Assembly (NCBI GenBank): GCA_965200145.1
Contig: CBDATG010000002.1
Coordinates: 868,001-932,000 of the forward strand
Length of the DNA: 64,000 nucleotides
Source of the DNA: CBDATG01 sp965200145
GTDB lineage: Bacteria; Chloroflexota; Dehalococcoidia; Lucifugimonadales; Lucifugimonadaceae
Direction: 5' to 3'
The position numbers and the translations under genes were made by a program. Under the pieces are notes generated by a model. That model did no database searches. It was given only the letters and a program-made list of their open reading frames with translations, and had not been told where the DNA came from. Below, piece by piece: positions 43,329 through 52,639 of the stretch (within the stretch, counting starts at the first letter, position 1; each line of letters starts with the position of its first letter).

Positions 43329-44150
43329 TTATCCCCGCGAGACGGCCGCTAACGCCTCAAAGTGCATGAACGCCGATACCGCATCCGGTTCCGCCTTCCA
43401 TCGCTGCCACGCGTCTGCAACCTCCCGCAGCTCCGCCGCCGTCGCGATTCCCATCTCCAACGCGCCGCGGGCAATGTTCGACTCGAGAACCCGCTCCGAC
43501 CACTGATTCGCCCACCACTCCTTACCTGCCCCGTCGAAAAACGACCAGGTACTAGTCGTCACTCGCACGTCCGACAGACCGTCAACCTCGTTGAACCACC
43601 GCAACAAGTGCCGACCAGCACGCGGATTCCCGCCGTTGCCTACCGCGACCGCGTCGTAAATACGCCGAAACTCACGCAGACCATCCGTCTCAGGATGCAC
43701 TGCGAACGTCCCCCAATCAACCTCGCGCACACCTACCAGTGCGCCATCCCGCGCGTGTGCAACCGCCGCACGCAACGCATCAACAGGGTTCGGCAGATGC
43801 TGCAATAACTGGTGGACGTAAACCACATCAAAGTGATCCACAGGAAGGTCAGAAGCGAACAGGTCAACGACGCGAAACTCCAGATTCCCAGTCGTACACT
43901 CCGCCAATCTCTTGTCCCACTCCGATTGCAATTCGTCGGACACATCCACGCCAAGAACCGATCCGCCGGGCGCTACAGACTCCGCTAAGCCGACGGTAAT
44001 CGTCCCCGGCCCGCAACCTACATCCAACACGCGCATCGGAGACACCAACTTCGGCAAGATGAACGCGGCAGCCTCTCCAGCTGTTCGCGCCGCGTGTGCG
44101 GCTACCACAGACTTGCCATGACCATGCAAGTAGGAAGGAGCCCGTCCCAT
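43329..44150 (-). CDS. Class I SAM-dependent methyltransferase
   Basis: 273 aa with a Rossmann-fold methyltransferase: motif I VLDVGCGPGTIT, acidic end of strand 2 VLGVDVS, FRVVDLFASDLP and VVYVHQLLQHLPNPVDAL (motif IV/post). The C-terminal ~80 residues resemble the UbiE/Coq5-type small-molecule methylases. Substrate unknown. It lies in the same direction as, and 30 bp after, the BioD-like gene. Confidence 0.82.
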   Translation of the reverse strand: MGRAPSYLHGHGKSVVAAHAARTAGEAAAFILPKLVSPMRVLDVGCGPGTITVGLAESVAPGGSVLGVDVSDELQSEWDKRLAECTTGNLEFRVVDLFASDLPVDHFDVVYVHQLLQHLPNPVDALRAAVAHARDGALVGVREVDWGTFAVHPETDGLREFRRIYDAVAVGNGGNPRAGRHLLRWFNEVDGLSDVRVTTSTWSFFDGAGKEWWANQWSERVLESNIARGALEMGIATAAELREVADAWQRWKAEPDAVSAFMHFEALAAVSRG

Positions 44151-44180
44151 GCCTGACCTTTCCAGAACCGCACCGAGCCG

Positions 44181-45083
44181 TTACTGCGTCGCAGGCGCGG
44201 CGGACACATCTACGACCCTCGCCATTACCCCACTCTCGTCCAGCAGGGTTCGCATCCGAGCCAGCTTCGCAGGATGACTGTAAGACGGTGTTGGCAGACC
44301 GTCCAGACTGGCCATGACATCCTCGGTGCTCGCCATAGTTGCGAGCAAAGGAATGCCACGCGTCCGAGCCTCATAAAAAACGTAGTCAATGGCCTTCGTC
44401 CCACCTGTCATCAACACCGCTTGTGTCGTCTCGCTCTGTAACGCGGACAGCTGCACATCCGGCCGACCCGAACGCACAACCACGCACGTGGACGGCTCCG
44501 ACTCAAAGTAAGTCGGACCCCAATCGAGCACCAATCCGCCGATTAGGAACGTCTCGATCAGCGGGTCGCCATTCCCAGTGTCTACCACTGTCTCAACGTT
44601 CAAGTGCTCTCCGATGTCCGAAATGCTAGGAGCCGCCAACTCTCGGTCCTCTGCCACGCATCCCAAACATCCGATACCAGAAGCATCAATCTCAGCACAA
44701 GCATCGCGCAGGTCATATTGCCGATATCGCGGCACCTTGTTCCAAACAACACCCGCCAACCTCGTTCCGTACGCCGCCGCCGCACCCACGACATCCTCCC
44801 CCAGATTCGCAACAAGTACGACATGAGCATCCAGCTCATCTGCTACTCGCATCACATCTGCTGAGTCGCCCGAAACCCCTTCGAAAACCCCTACCGAACC
44901 ACGCGGAACTCTTGGTGCCGCGTCATCCGCGAACTTCACTCGCTCATGTCCATCCAATGCAACCGCCAGGCTACTGGAAGCAACCACGCGTTTTCCCGCA
45001 CCGGCTAAGTGTTGCGCCACAGATGAGGCGATGGCGGACTTGCCTACAGTGCTAGAGATGGATGCAAAGACTATCGCGGGCAT
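44181..45083 (-). CDS. BioD-like P-loop plus DRTGG-domain protein
   Basis: A 300-aa two-domain protein. The N-terminal half is a dethiobiotin-synthetase-like AAA domain; its P loop reads SSTVGKSAIASSV, with VFEGVSGDSA and a VVWNKVP strand later. The second half (VLMTGGTKAIDYVFYEARTRGIPLL) is the DRTGG domain seen in the N-terminal part of large phosphotransacetylases and in some regulators. The catalytic Pta domain is absent. It may sense a nucleotide or acyl state rather than catalyse; function unknown. TATAAT lies 37-45 nt upstream of its start. Confidence 0.72.
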   Translation of the reverse strand: MPAIVFASISSTVGKSAIASSVAQHLAGAGKRVVASSSLAVALDGHERVKFADDAAPRVPRGSVGVFEGVSGDSADVMRVADELDAHVVLVANLGEDVVGAAAAYGTRLAGVVWNKVPRYRQYDLRDACAEIDASGIGCLGCVAEDRELAAPSISDIGEHLNVETVVDTGNGDPLIETFLIGGLVLDWGPTYFESEPSTCVVVRSGRPDVQLSALQSETTQAVLMTGGTKAIDYVFYEARTRGIPLLATMASTEDVMASLDGLPTPSYSHPAKLARMRTLLDESGVMARVVDVSAAPATQ

Positions 45084-45127
45084 CGTAACCAGTGAACATG
45101 GCAGGCTGAAATCGCAAGCGGTTTAGG

Positions 45128-45167
45128 ATTATAGCAGTCGCAACTACACGCAACGATTAGAATCGTT
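45128..45167. promoter_or_regulatory. Divergent promoter with 16-bp palindrome
   Basis: On the minus strand TATAAT (45133-45128) is a consensus -10 for the BioD-like gene. Next to it AACGATT-AG-AATCGTT (45152-45167) is a perfect 7+7 palindrome that overlaps the expected -35 position and contains TAGAAT (45158-45163), a possible -10 for tRNA-Phe on the plus strand. It may be an operator between the two divergent units. Confidence 0.4.
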
Positions 45168-45188
45168 ATCAAGAAGTGGCAACTCCCG

Positions 45189-45264
45189 GCCGAGGTAGCT
45201 CAGTTGGTAGAGCAATGGACTGAAAATCCATGTGTCGGCGGTTCGAGTCCGCCCCTCGGCACCA
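45189..45264 (+). tRNA. tRNA-Phe (GAA)
   Basis: A 76-nt cloverleaf with encoded CCA. The acceptor stem is GCCGAGG/CCTCGGC with discriminator A. The anticodon loop CTGAAAA between ATGGA and TCCAT gives GAA. The T arm is GGCGG-TTCGAGT-CCGCC. Confidence 0.96.
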
Positions 45265-45342
45265 GGCCCGCAACGCCACTTCATGCATGCTACCCACTCT
45301 GCACTTCCGCGGACCGAGACTCTCAACCCCCCGAACTTCGCT

Positions 45343-45427
<85 letters not shown>

Positions 45428-45600
45428 AACTCAACTACGATTCTATCGCACCACGAGAACCGACACAGACCGCCAAGCCCTCGCCAAGCCAACTCGGCAA
45501 CGCGGCGCAACCAAAGATGCCACGAACTGCGCGTCCACCGCAACGAAGACTCTGACACCCTTGAAATGCAGAGGAACTTCCGTGCTAACCTATCCGCATC

Positions 45601-46464
45601 ATGACACCTGCCAACAACGACGAAACTCAATACGAGAACTCCGAATCCGGCAACAGCGGAAATGGACCGCGGACACTGCAATTGGACCGCCCAATCGTGT
45701 TCCTCGACATACAGACGACCGGACTCGATGCCAGGACAGCCCGGATCGTTGAACTGTCAACCCTCAAAATCGATCCAGACGGGAGCGAAGAGTTCAAGCA
45801 TCAGATGTTCAATCCTCAAACTTCAATATCTCCCGCCGCTACAGACAAGCACGGCATCGGCGATGAACACATTGCCCACGCTCCAACATTCAGCACGTTC
45901 GCAAGAGGCCTGGCGCGATACCTGGAGGGTTGCGACCTAGCAGGTTTCGGCATCAACAGATTCGGACTGCCGGTGCTGACCCAAGAGTTCAACATTGCAG
46001 GCACACCGTTCGACACGGACGGCATCGCTGTGCTGGACATCATGCAGTTGTATCACCGGCTGGAACCGCGCAACTTCGAAGCAGCATACCGACGGTACGT
46101 TGGCAACACCGATCCCATCATCGAAACTGAACGCGGCCAATCGAAACTCCTCGCCATCCACAACATAGTGCGAGGCCAGATCTCAGCGCATCGAGAACTG
46201 CCAACCAATCCCGCCGCACTGTCTTCATGGGCAAACGCGGAACACAGAATACCTCCCATTGACGACGCGGGAAAGTTCGCCTGGTCTGCCGCGGGCGAAC
46301 CACTCATCAACTTCGGGAAATACCGCGGCCACCGCCTTAACGATGTCTATCTGCACGATGCCGACTACCTACAATGGGTCGCCGGGAACGAATCGTTCAC
46401 CCGTGAGCAACGCGATATAGCGGGTAACGCATCGGAAGGAATCATGCCGCAACCAAAGCCGTGA
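45601..46464 (+). CDS. DnaQ-like exonuclease-fold protein lacking the active site
   Basis: 287 aa. Residues 30-205 align throughout with RNase T/DnaQ-like 3'-5' exonucleases (IVFLDIQTTGLD, DKHGIGDEHI, LEGCDLAGFGINRFGLPVL, AAYRRYVGN). The C-terminal block INFGKYRGHRLNDVYLHDADYLQWV is the DUF3820-like tail of the same family. Of the five DEDDh residues only the first Asp remains: FLDIET is here FLDIQT, NRFD is NRFG, and the AHTAEAD block reads TERGQSK. It should therefore bind rather than cut nucleic acid. A ~29-residue polar N-terminal extension precedes the domain. TAACCT lies about 9 nt before the ATG without a Shine-Dalgarno. It lies among tRNA genes. Confidence 0.8.
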   Translation: MTPANNDETQYENSESGNSGNGPRTLQLDRPIVFLDIQTTGLDARTARIVELSTLKIDPDGSEEFKHQMFNPQTSISPAATDKHGIGDEHIAHAPTFSTFARGLARYLEGCDLAGFGINRFGLPVLTQEFNIAGTPFDTDGIAVLDIMQLYHRLEPRNFEAAYRRYVGNTDPIIETERGQSKLLAIHNIVRGQISAHRELPTNPAALSSWANAEHRIPPIDDAGKFAWSAAGEPLINFGKYRGHRLNDVYLHDADYLQWVAGNESFTREQRDIAGNASEGIMPQPKP

Positions 46465-46518
46465 AACACAACGGAGTTTCGGGAGCCTGCAGAGAATAGC
46501 AACACGACGTTCAGGGGA

Positions 46519-46593
46519 TGGAGCGGAAGACGGGGTTCGAACCCGCGGCCTTCTCCTTGGCAAGGAGATGCTCTACCACTGAGCTACTTCCGC
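46519..46593 (-). tRNA. tRNA-Gly (GCC)
   Basis: A 75-nt cloverleaf with encoded CCA on the minus strand. The acceptor stem is GCGGAAG/CTTCCGC with discriminator T. The anticodon stem TCTCC/GGAGA holds the loop TTGCCAA, anticodon GCC. The T arm is GCGGG-TTCGAAC-CCCGT. Confidence 0.96.
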
Positions 46594-46725
46594 ATCGGCA
46601 TGTCGCGCTATCGCTATTATGCAACGCGAAACCGCAACGCGTCAAACTCCAGATCGCGCATCAACAAGCCCAGACGGTATCTGGCTCCAACGCACGCTAC
46701 ACCGAGACTGCACTCGAGAACCCCG

Positions 46726-47736
46726 CTAATCTGCAAGCTTTACAAGCAACTTGCCGAAGTTCGCACCATTCATCAAGCCAATAAACGCCTTGGGCGCATT
46801 CTCAAACCCATCAACGATGTCTTCCTTGTACTTCAACTCACCAGACTTCACCCATGCCGTCAACCGGGATCGCGCCTCATCGTGGTCCTGCGCGAAGTTG
46901 AACACCAAGAAGCCCTCGATCCGAGCCTGCTTCGTGATCAGATTCCAGAGGTTACGCGGACCGGTCTGCGCCGACGCTGCGTTATACATCGATATCTGAC
47001 CGCAAACCAATACCCTACCCCTTAGGGCGAGGTTGTCAATCGCAGCATCCGTAACTGGACCGCCTACATTGTCGAAGTAGATGTCGATACCCCCAGGTGC
47101 TTCCGCCTCAAGTCGCGATACCACATCCTCCGTCTTGTAGTTGATAGCAGCATCATAGCCCAACTCGTCCAGTATGTACGTAGCCTTCTCATCGGAACCC
47201 ACCGTCCCGATGGTCCTGCAACCATTCATCTTCGCCAACTGACCGACTACTCCACCAACAGCTCCAGAAGCGGCAGACACCAACACTGTGTCACCCGGAC
47301 GCGGCATGCCAACCTGCAACAGCCCGTGATAAGCCGTCAAACCCGGCATTCCAAGCACTCCTAGCGATGTTGAAATAGGCGCAGCATCAGGATCGATCTT
47401 CCTCGCCGAACCCCCATGCAAGGTGCCGTACTCCTGCCAACCCGTCGAGCAAGCAACGATATCACCCGTCTCTATCCCTGCGTATCGGCTAGCGACCACC
47501 CGGCCTACAGCCTCGCCCACCATCAGACCGCCAACCGCAATGTTCGCGGCATATGATGCCCGATCCCGCATCCGACCGCGCATGTACGGGTCCAAAGACA
47601 GATACAGATTACGCACAAGTATCTCGCCATGTTGCGGATCCGTTACGCCCTGCTCAACCAGCTCGAAATCCTCCGGCACCGGAAATCCTTCTGGACGCGA
47701 TGCCATCCGCCATTGGCGATTAACCATCTCAGACAT
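46726..47736 (-). CDS. NADP-dependent alkenal/curcumin reductase-like MDR
   Basis: About 336 aa from ATG 47736 (GGAG ten bases upstream). LYLSLDPYMRGRM near residue 52 and ASGAVGGVVGQLAKM, IDIYFDNVGGPV, then RIEGFLVFNF are hallmarks of the CurA/PTGR/leukotriene B4 dehydrogenase group of zinc-free MDR enzymes. These reduce C=C bonds of enones with NADPH in the cytosol, often in detoxification. Substrate is not resolved. Confidence 0.88.
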   Translation of the reverse strand: MSEMVNRQWRMASRPEGFPVPEDFELVEQGVTDPQHGEILVRNLYLSLDPYMRGRMRDRASYAANIAVGGLMVGEAVGRVVASRYAGIETGDIVACSTGWQEYGTLHGGSARKIDPDAAPISTSLGVLGMPGLTAYHGLLQVGMPRPGDTVLVSAASGAVGGVVGQLAKMNGCRTIGTVGSDEKATYILDELGYDAAINYKTEDVVSRLEAEAPGGIDIYFDNVGGPVTDAAIDNLALRGRVLVCGQISMYNAASAQTGPRNLWNLITKQARIEGFLVFNFAQDHDEARSRLTAWVKSGELKYKEDIVDGFENAPKAFIGLMNGANFGKLLVKLAD

Positions 47737-47843
47737 GAGACAACAACTCCTCTGGACTTTCAAATCCAGTCACTAACCGATAGCGTCACCGGTCAAACAG
47801 CAACGCCCGAAACAAACTAGACCACCAAACGAATACCGCCGGG

Positions 47844-48089
47844 TTACTCATCCTCGCCTTCAACCTTGCTCCGATGCCTGGAGCCGCGGTCAACCCAGAC
47901 GAACGCAGGTATGGCGATCACCGCAAACACCAGCAACGCCGCAACTCCTGACAACCAACCCGAATTCGTGTCGAACAACACGTTGTCGAGCCAGCTCTTC
48001 AAGCCAGCACCGAGCAACCCCGCGATCGTGACAGCGCCAAGGATGATCAGCCACTCAAGCAGCTCATTACGTATCCGAAAGAATCTCAT
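47844..48089 (-). CDS. Small two-helix membrane protein
   Basis: 81 aa: a short basic N-terminus (MRFFRIRNE), helix WLIILGAVTIAGLLGAGL, a polar loop SWLDNVLFDTNSGW, helix VAALLVFAVIAIPAFVWV and a charged tail. GGTGGAGC is just before the ATG. No family recognised. It stands between the CurA-like gene and the promoter region of the dpp operon. Confidence 0.55.
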   Translation of the reverse strand: MRFFRIRNELLEWLIILGAVTIAGLLGAGLKSWLDNVLFDTNSGWLSGVAALLVFAVIAIPAFVWVDRGSRHRSKVEGEDE

Positions 48090-48306
48090 GCTCCACCAAC
48101 AACAAAAGGGGTTAAACAGCTGCCTACCAATGTTAACTTGAACAAACCGTTATGAATCCATTCCGACCCATGCTAGTCGTTCGCGATCCAGTCACCAGAA
48201 GCGACACGTCTGGAAGCCTGTAAACCGCCCAAGCTCCCCGCCCGTGCCAGAGCCATACGCGAATCTCTACATCTCCGCCACGCGCCGCATCATTGCGTCA
48301 CCTAAC

Positions 48307-48333
48307 TTGACATCAACCCTTACCTGCTATAGT
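48307..48333 (+). promoter_or_regulatory. Promoter of the dipeptide-type ABC operon
   Basis: A consensus TTGACA (48307-48312) is followed after 15 bp by TATAGT (48328-48333), preceded by TG to give an extended -10 (TGCTATAGT). A start near 48340 would leave a leader of about 115 nt before the binding-protein gene. The rest of the 360-bp gap 48090-48455 shows no gene or clear structure. Confidence 0.55.
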
Positions 48334-48455
48334 GTTGATTCCGCAAACTCTCGCGGCAACAGCCGGCGGTGTCATAGCGCGAAACACGCGCAACTGATAC
48401 GCCGATTGGTTACCCGAGAATCACGCTAGACCGTTGAATAATCGGAGAGATGCAA

Positions 48456-50507
48456 ATGCTGACCTTCAAACACAAGGCACGGGGTGCGATAATCGCCATG
48501 GCCATTGCCGTGACGGCATTCACCGTCGTCGCATGCACTGGCGGCGAGACGATTGTCACCGTCGAAGTCCCCGTTACCACCGCGCCAGAAGTCGTGGTGC
48601 AGACAGTCGTCGTTGAGAAACCCGTTGAGGTGGCCGGCGAGACCGTCGTACAAACCGTCGTCGTCGAACGAGCCGTCGAAGTGCCGGGCGAAACCGTCGT
48701 CCAGACCGTTGTCGTCGAGAGAGAGGTCGACCGCGAGGTTCAGGTACAGGTCGAAGTAACTAGACAAGTCGAAGTAACTAGAACCGTTCTCGAAGTCGCA
48801 ACCGCAACGCCAGTGCCAACCGCAACCCCGTTGCCTATCGCTCCCGTTCAACCCGCTCCACCACCGAAGAACGCATACGGCACCGTGAGTGTCGCAGTCT
48901 TCAACATCGGACCTGGCGTCGGTCTCGGCAGCGCACAGGCGCCTGTCGAGGCAATGCAGTACTGGGGTGTCGGAGAAGGACTGTTCGCAGTCGATGACGA
49001 TGGACGAACCATCGGCAAACTCGCAACGGAATGGAGCCTTCAGCCAGACTTCTCCTATGCAGACGTTACGTTGCGGGAGGATGTGGTATTCCACCAGAAC
49101 TTCGGACCATTCTCGGCAGACGACGTCGTATTCACAATGAACGACGCCAACGCCGCCGTCAACAACACCAGCATCCACGGACAAGCCGGCGACTTTGCAG
49201 CCATCTTCGCCGAGACTGAGAAGATTGACGACAACACCGTCCGATTCAACTTCCAAGAGGGCGGATTCGACCCGCGATGGAACGGAAACTTCCTCAACGA
49301 ACAGGCGCAAGGTACCGCTTTCTTCTCCAGCAAAGCTCTGGCAGACAATGGCGAGGCGTTCCTGAGAGACAACATAATCTCAACAGGACCCTTTGAGGTC
49401 AGCGAGTGGGTCCAGGACGACAGAGCCGTACTCACCGCCGTTACCTACGACCACTGGTTCGCAGACCCAGAGATACAGGAACTGCGATTCATCGAAATCC
49501 CAGAACCTTCAACTCGCGTCGCAAACCTCCGCACAGGTGATGTAGACATCGCAGAAGCAGTCCCACTAAAGGACATCCGACCACTCGTCACCTCTGGATT
49601 CACCGCCGAGAGCATCGCACGATCAGGACGTGTGCACCAGATCATCTTCTCAGGTAACTACCTAGAGGCAAATCACGCTCGTACCGGTGAGCCTATCGAC
49701 CGAACAGGATCCGGTTACTGCGTACACGACCTGCCTTGGGTAACATGCAACATCGAAGGAAAGCAGCCTGGTGATGCCGAAGAAGCGCGAGATGTCCGAT
49801 GGGCACTGGCAAAGGCAATCGACCGCGAACTGATCGTAGAAACGATCCTCGACGGCTTCGGCACAGACGCATCGATTGAATACGTTGACACGACCGCGTC
49901 TTACTTCGAACCGCGCTGGAGAATCCCGTACAACCCGCAAGAAGCCATGGAGCACATGTCCAGGACCGCATGGCCAACCGCTAAGTTCCCAATCGGGATT
50001 TGGACCGGCGGCGAACTCGGCGGGTCAAGCGGCACTAACGCCGAGATCAACGATGCCGTCGCGGGTATGTGGAAAGCCATCTGGCCAGACCTGGATGTTC
50101 AGGTCTTCAAGTCCGCATACTCCATCATCCGACCAAGCCTCGTCGGACGAACAAACACCATACCGTATGGCGGTGACTGCGACGAAGGCTCCACCGCAAT
50201 ACCGTTCGACTGGCCTCACGGACTGACCGAGACAACCTTCACCAGAGGCGGTTTCGGTTGCGGTCTCGAGATACCCAGGATCGCAGAAACTTTCAAAGCC
50301 GTGTCCATTGAAGGCGACCCGGCCGAACGTGTGCGACTGAACTCCGAAATGATCGACTACCTGTACGACGAGATGTTCTTCGCAGGAACTGTCCAGGTGC
50401 CGGTCTTCACGGTGTACAACCCACAGGCAATCGCAGAATGGAAGGGAACCTCCTCTGCATTCGCAGCCTCTAACGAATACGAGAAGATAAAACTCGTATC
50501 CCGGTAG
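48456..50507 (+). CDS. Peptide ABC transporter substrate-binding lipoprotein with stalk repeats
   Basis: About 683 aa from ATG 48456, six bases after GGAGAG; ATG 48450 is less well spaced. The signal peptide ends in lipobox TVVAC. A stalk of about 90 residues built from 17-residue repeats (ETVVQTVVVERAVEVPG) and QVEVTR units leads to a Pro/Thr hinge (ATPVPTATPLP). The family 5 binding domain starts near residue 140 (VTLREDVVFHQNFGPFSADDV). Its ligand is probably an oligopeptide or similar. It is first in an operon with two permeases and two ATPases. Confidence 0.88.
   Translation: MLTFKHKARGAIIAMAIAVTAFTVVACTGGETIVTVEVPVTTAPEVVVQTVVVEKPVEVAGETVVQTVVVERAVEVPGETVVQTVVVEREVDREVQVQVEVTRQVEVTRTVLEVATATPVPTATPLPIAPVQPAPPPKNAYGTVSVAVFNIGPGVGLGSAQAPVEAMQYWGVGEGLFAVDDDGRTIGKLATEWSLQPDFSYADVTLREDVVFHQNFGPFSADDVVFTMNDANAAVNNTSIHGQAGDFAAIFAETEKIDDNTVRFNFQEGGFDPRWNGNFLNEQAQGTAFFSSKALADNGEAFLRDNIISTGPFEVSEWVQDDRAVLTAVTYDHWFADPEIQELRFIEIPEPSTRVANLRTGDVDIAEAVPLKDIRPLVTSGFTAESIARSGRVHQIIFSGNYLEANHARTGEPIDRTGSGYCVHDLPWVTCNIEGKQPGDAEEARDVRWALAKAIDRELIVETILDGFGTDASIEYVDTTASYFEPRWRIPYNPQEAMEHMSRTAWPTAKFPIGIWTGGELGGSSGTNAEINDAVAGMWKAIWPDLDVQVFKSAYSIIRPSLVGRTNTIPYGGDCDEGSTAIPFDWPHGLTETTFTRGGFGCGLEIPRIAETFKAVSIEGDPAERVRLNSEMIDYLYDEMFFAGTVQVPVFTVYNPQAIAEWKGTSSAFAASNEYEKIKLVSR
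48594..48783 (+). repeat. Stalk-encoding tandem repeats
   Basis: A 51-bp unit (17 codons, ETVVQTVVVERAVEVPG) occurs about two and a half times, followed by two 18-bp units encoding QVEVTR. They code for a Val/Thr/Glu-rich spacer between lipid anchor and binding domain. Repeats are in frame and diverged, not a CRISPR array. Confidence 0.65.
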
Positions 50508-50526
50508 AAAGCGATAAAGAACCGTC

Positions 50527-50586
50527 AGGGACCAGGAGCCGGACACAACGCTGAAACCAAGCGTCGTGACCCAACTCCCGGTCCCT
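50527..50586 (+). terminator. Stem-loop between binding-protein and permease genes
   Basis: AGGGACC (50527-50533) pairs with GGTCCCT (50580-50586), supported by neighbouring GGAG/CTCC and an inner ACGCT/AGCGT stem. It starts 19 nt after the binding-protein stop, inside a 218-bp gap before dppB. Such structures commonly protect or partly terminate the message so that binding protein exceeds permease. Confidence 0.5.
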
Positions 50587-50725
50587 ACGGAACCTCAACA
50601 AAGCCAACCACTGATCGGAACGCGATCAACTCACCACCGCGCCGCGACCATCCCGTTGCGCCGCAACAATTTACCGCCAATCCGCTCGCTTACAACTACC
50701 GCGTCTAACTCCGAACACGCACCCG

Positions 50726-51676
50726 ATGAGGAAGTTCCTCTTACAGCGATTGGCTTTCGGCCTGTTATCACTCGTCGCAGCCACCCTCATCGTTTTCATT
50801 CTCTCACGAGCACAAGGCGACCCCCTACTCCTGTACGCAAAACCAGGAGGATACGGCGTCAGCCCAGAGCAAATCGCCGCACTATCCGCCAAACTCGGGC
50901 TAGACCGACCGTTAATCGTTCAATATTTCCTCTGGCTAGGCGATGTCCTTCAGGGAGACTTCGGCAAAACTCTCCTAGCTGAGCAAGACGTGCGCATGGT
51001 CGTCTTCCAGAAACTCGGCGCAACCGTCCAACTCGGAGTGGCAGCCTTCGTCTTGGCAACCATTATCGGCATCCCTCTAGGTGTACTGTCCGCCGTCAAA
51101 CGCGCAACATTCTGGGACTACATTGGGCGCGGATTCGCGCTATTAGGGCAAGCCACGCCAGCTTTCTTCACCGGCATATTGGGCATCCTCATCTTCGCCG
51201 TATACCTAGGCTGGTTACCGCCCAGCGGAAGACCTGTCCACCAACCGTTCTTTCCCGATCAAGTGGTCGCGATGATCATGCCCATGGTCACCCTAGGTTG
51301 GCTACCCGCCGCTACGTACCTCCGGCTCACACGATCATCAGTACTCGAAACTCTGGACTCCGAGTTCGTCAAACTCGCACGCGCAAAGGGTGTCGACGCA
51401 AACCGCGTCATCTGGAAACACGCCTTCCGTAACGCCCTGATACCGCCGCTAACAGTCTCAGCGCTCATACTCATCGGATTCCTGGAAGGCTCCGTAATCG
51501 TGGAGTCCGTGTTCGCATGGCCAGGTGTCGGACGACTCGCAGTCGACTCGATCCACAACAACGACTTCCCGTTGTTGACCGGCGTCATATTCATGTTCGC
51601 AATACTCTACGTCGTCGGCAGCTTCCTAGCCGATGTCATGTACATGGTCGTAGACCCGCGCATCAGATACGACTGA
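50726..51676 (+). CDS. dppB: Dipeptide-type ABC transporter permease (DppB family)
   Basis: 316 aa with six helices. The N-terminal helix RLAFGLLSLVAATLIVFILSR, the extracytoplasmic LGLDRPLIVQYFLWLGDVLQGDFG, and the EAA-like loop EFVKLARAKGVDANRVIWKHAFRNALIP that contacts the ATPases are typical. It forms the membrane channel with the next gene product. The symbol indicates family; true substrate may differ. Confidence 0.88.
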   Translation: MRKFLLQRLAFGLLSLVAATLIVFILSRAQGDPLLLYAKPGGYGVSPEQIAALSAKLGLDRPLIVQYFLWLGDVLQGDFGKTLLAEQDVRMVVFQKLGATVQLGVAAFVLATIIGIPLGVLSAVKRATFWDYIGRGFALLGQATPAFFTGILGILIFAVYLGWLPPSGRPVHQPFFPDQVVAMIMPMVTLGWLPAATYLRLTRSSVLETLDSEFVKLARAKGVDANRVIWKHAFRNALIPPLTVSALILIGFLEGSVIVESVFAWPGVGRLAVDSIHNNDFPLLTGVIFMFAILYVVGSFLADVMYMVVDPRIRYD

Positions 51677-51688
51677 TCTCGGAAACCA

Positions 51689-52639
51689 ATGGCAACCGAA
51701 TTAGCACCAACGACAGCGTCAACCTCGGACGTCATGTCCGCACAGGTAAGAACCGTGCAGGACGACTTCCGCGGACGATTCTTCCACGTTCTACGCCGTT
51801 GGCCACTACTGCCCATTGCCATAGTCGTCGTCTTGGTAGGAATGACAATTCTCGCCCCCTGGGTCGCACCGTTCGGTGAGGAAGAGATCAACCTCCGCGG
51901 CAGAGGCGCACCGCCTTTCTGGTACACCGAATGGTACGCAGAGAACCCCAAACTTGAAGCGCGATACATACTCGGCGCAGACCATCTCGGCCGAGACGTA
52001 CTCACCCGCATCATGTACGGCGGACGAGTTTCACTTACAGTCGCAGCGATCTCGCTGGTGATCGGCATCTCCATCGGATCAGCCCTCGGACTCGTCAGCG
52101 GTTACTTCGGCGGACTCTTCGACGAAATTATGATGCGACTCGTAGACGTATGGAACGCCCTGCCATTCCTGCTCATCGCCATACTCGCCGCCATCACCGT
52201 CGGACAGAGCGTCCCATTACTACTCGCGCTCCTATCACTCGCAAGCTGGGCAGGTAGCGTACGCAATGTCAGAGCCGAGACACTGACACTCAAGACCAGA
52301 GAGTACGTCTCAGCGTCCAAAGTTGCAGGAGGCTCAAACCTCCGAATCATGGTCCGACACATAACGCCGAACGTCGTCAACACCATCGTCGTGCTGGCAA
52401 CATTGCGTGTCGGCGGACTGATACTCACTGAAGCCTCTCTCTCATACCTCGGCGCAGGAGTGCCTTCCAACATACCAACGTGGGGAAACATGGTCTCAGA
52501 TGGGCAGGGATATCTGAACTCCGGAGAGTGGTGGATATCCGTGTTTCCAGGTACGGCCATCCTTCTAGTCGTTATGTCCGTCAACTTCATCGGCGACTGG
52601 TTGCGTGACAGATTCGACCCCAGACTGCGACAACTATAG
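51689..52639 (+). CDS. dppC: Dipeptide-type ABC transporter permease (DppC family)
   Basis: 316 aa. After ~40 polar residues come six helices; HLGRDVLTRIMYGGRVSL, VRAETLTLKTREYVSASKVAGGSNLRIMVRHI (the EAA loop) and LGAGVPSNIPTWGNMVSDG are DppC/OppC marks. CGGAAACC precedes the ATG, 12 bp after dppB. Partner of DppB. Confidence 0.88.
   Translation: MATELAPTTASTSDVMSAQVRTVQDDFRGRFFHVLRRWPLLPIAIVVVLVGMTILAPWVAPFGEEEINLRGRGAPPFWYTEWYAENPKLEARYILGADHLGRDVLTRIMYGGRVSLTVAAISLVIGISIGSALGLVSGYFGGLFDEIMMRLVDVWNALPFLLIAILAAITVGQSVPLLLALLSLASWAGSVRNVRAETLTLKTREYVSASKVAGGSNLRIMVRHITPNVVNTIVVLATLRVGGLILTEASLSYLGAGVPSNIPTWGNMVSDGQGYLNSGEWWISVFPGTAILLVVMSVNFIGDWLRDRFDPRLRQL

Noticed and set aside
48594..48783. 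CRISPR-like array
   Set aside because: The repeats are in frame, have no unique spacers and encode a lipoprotein stalk.
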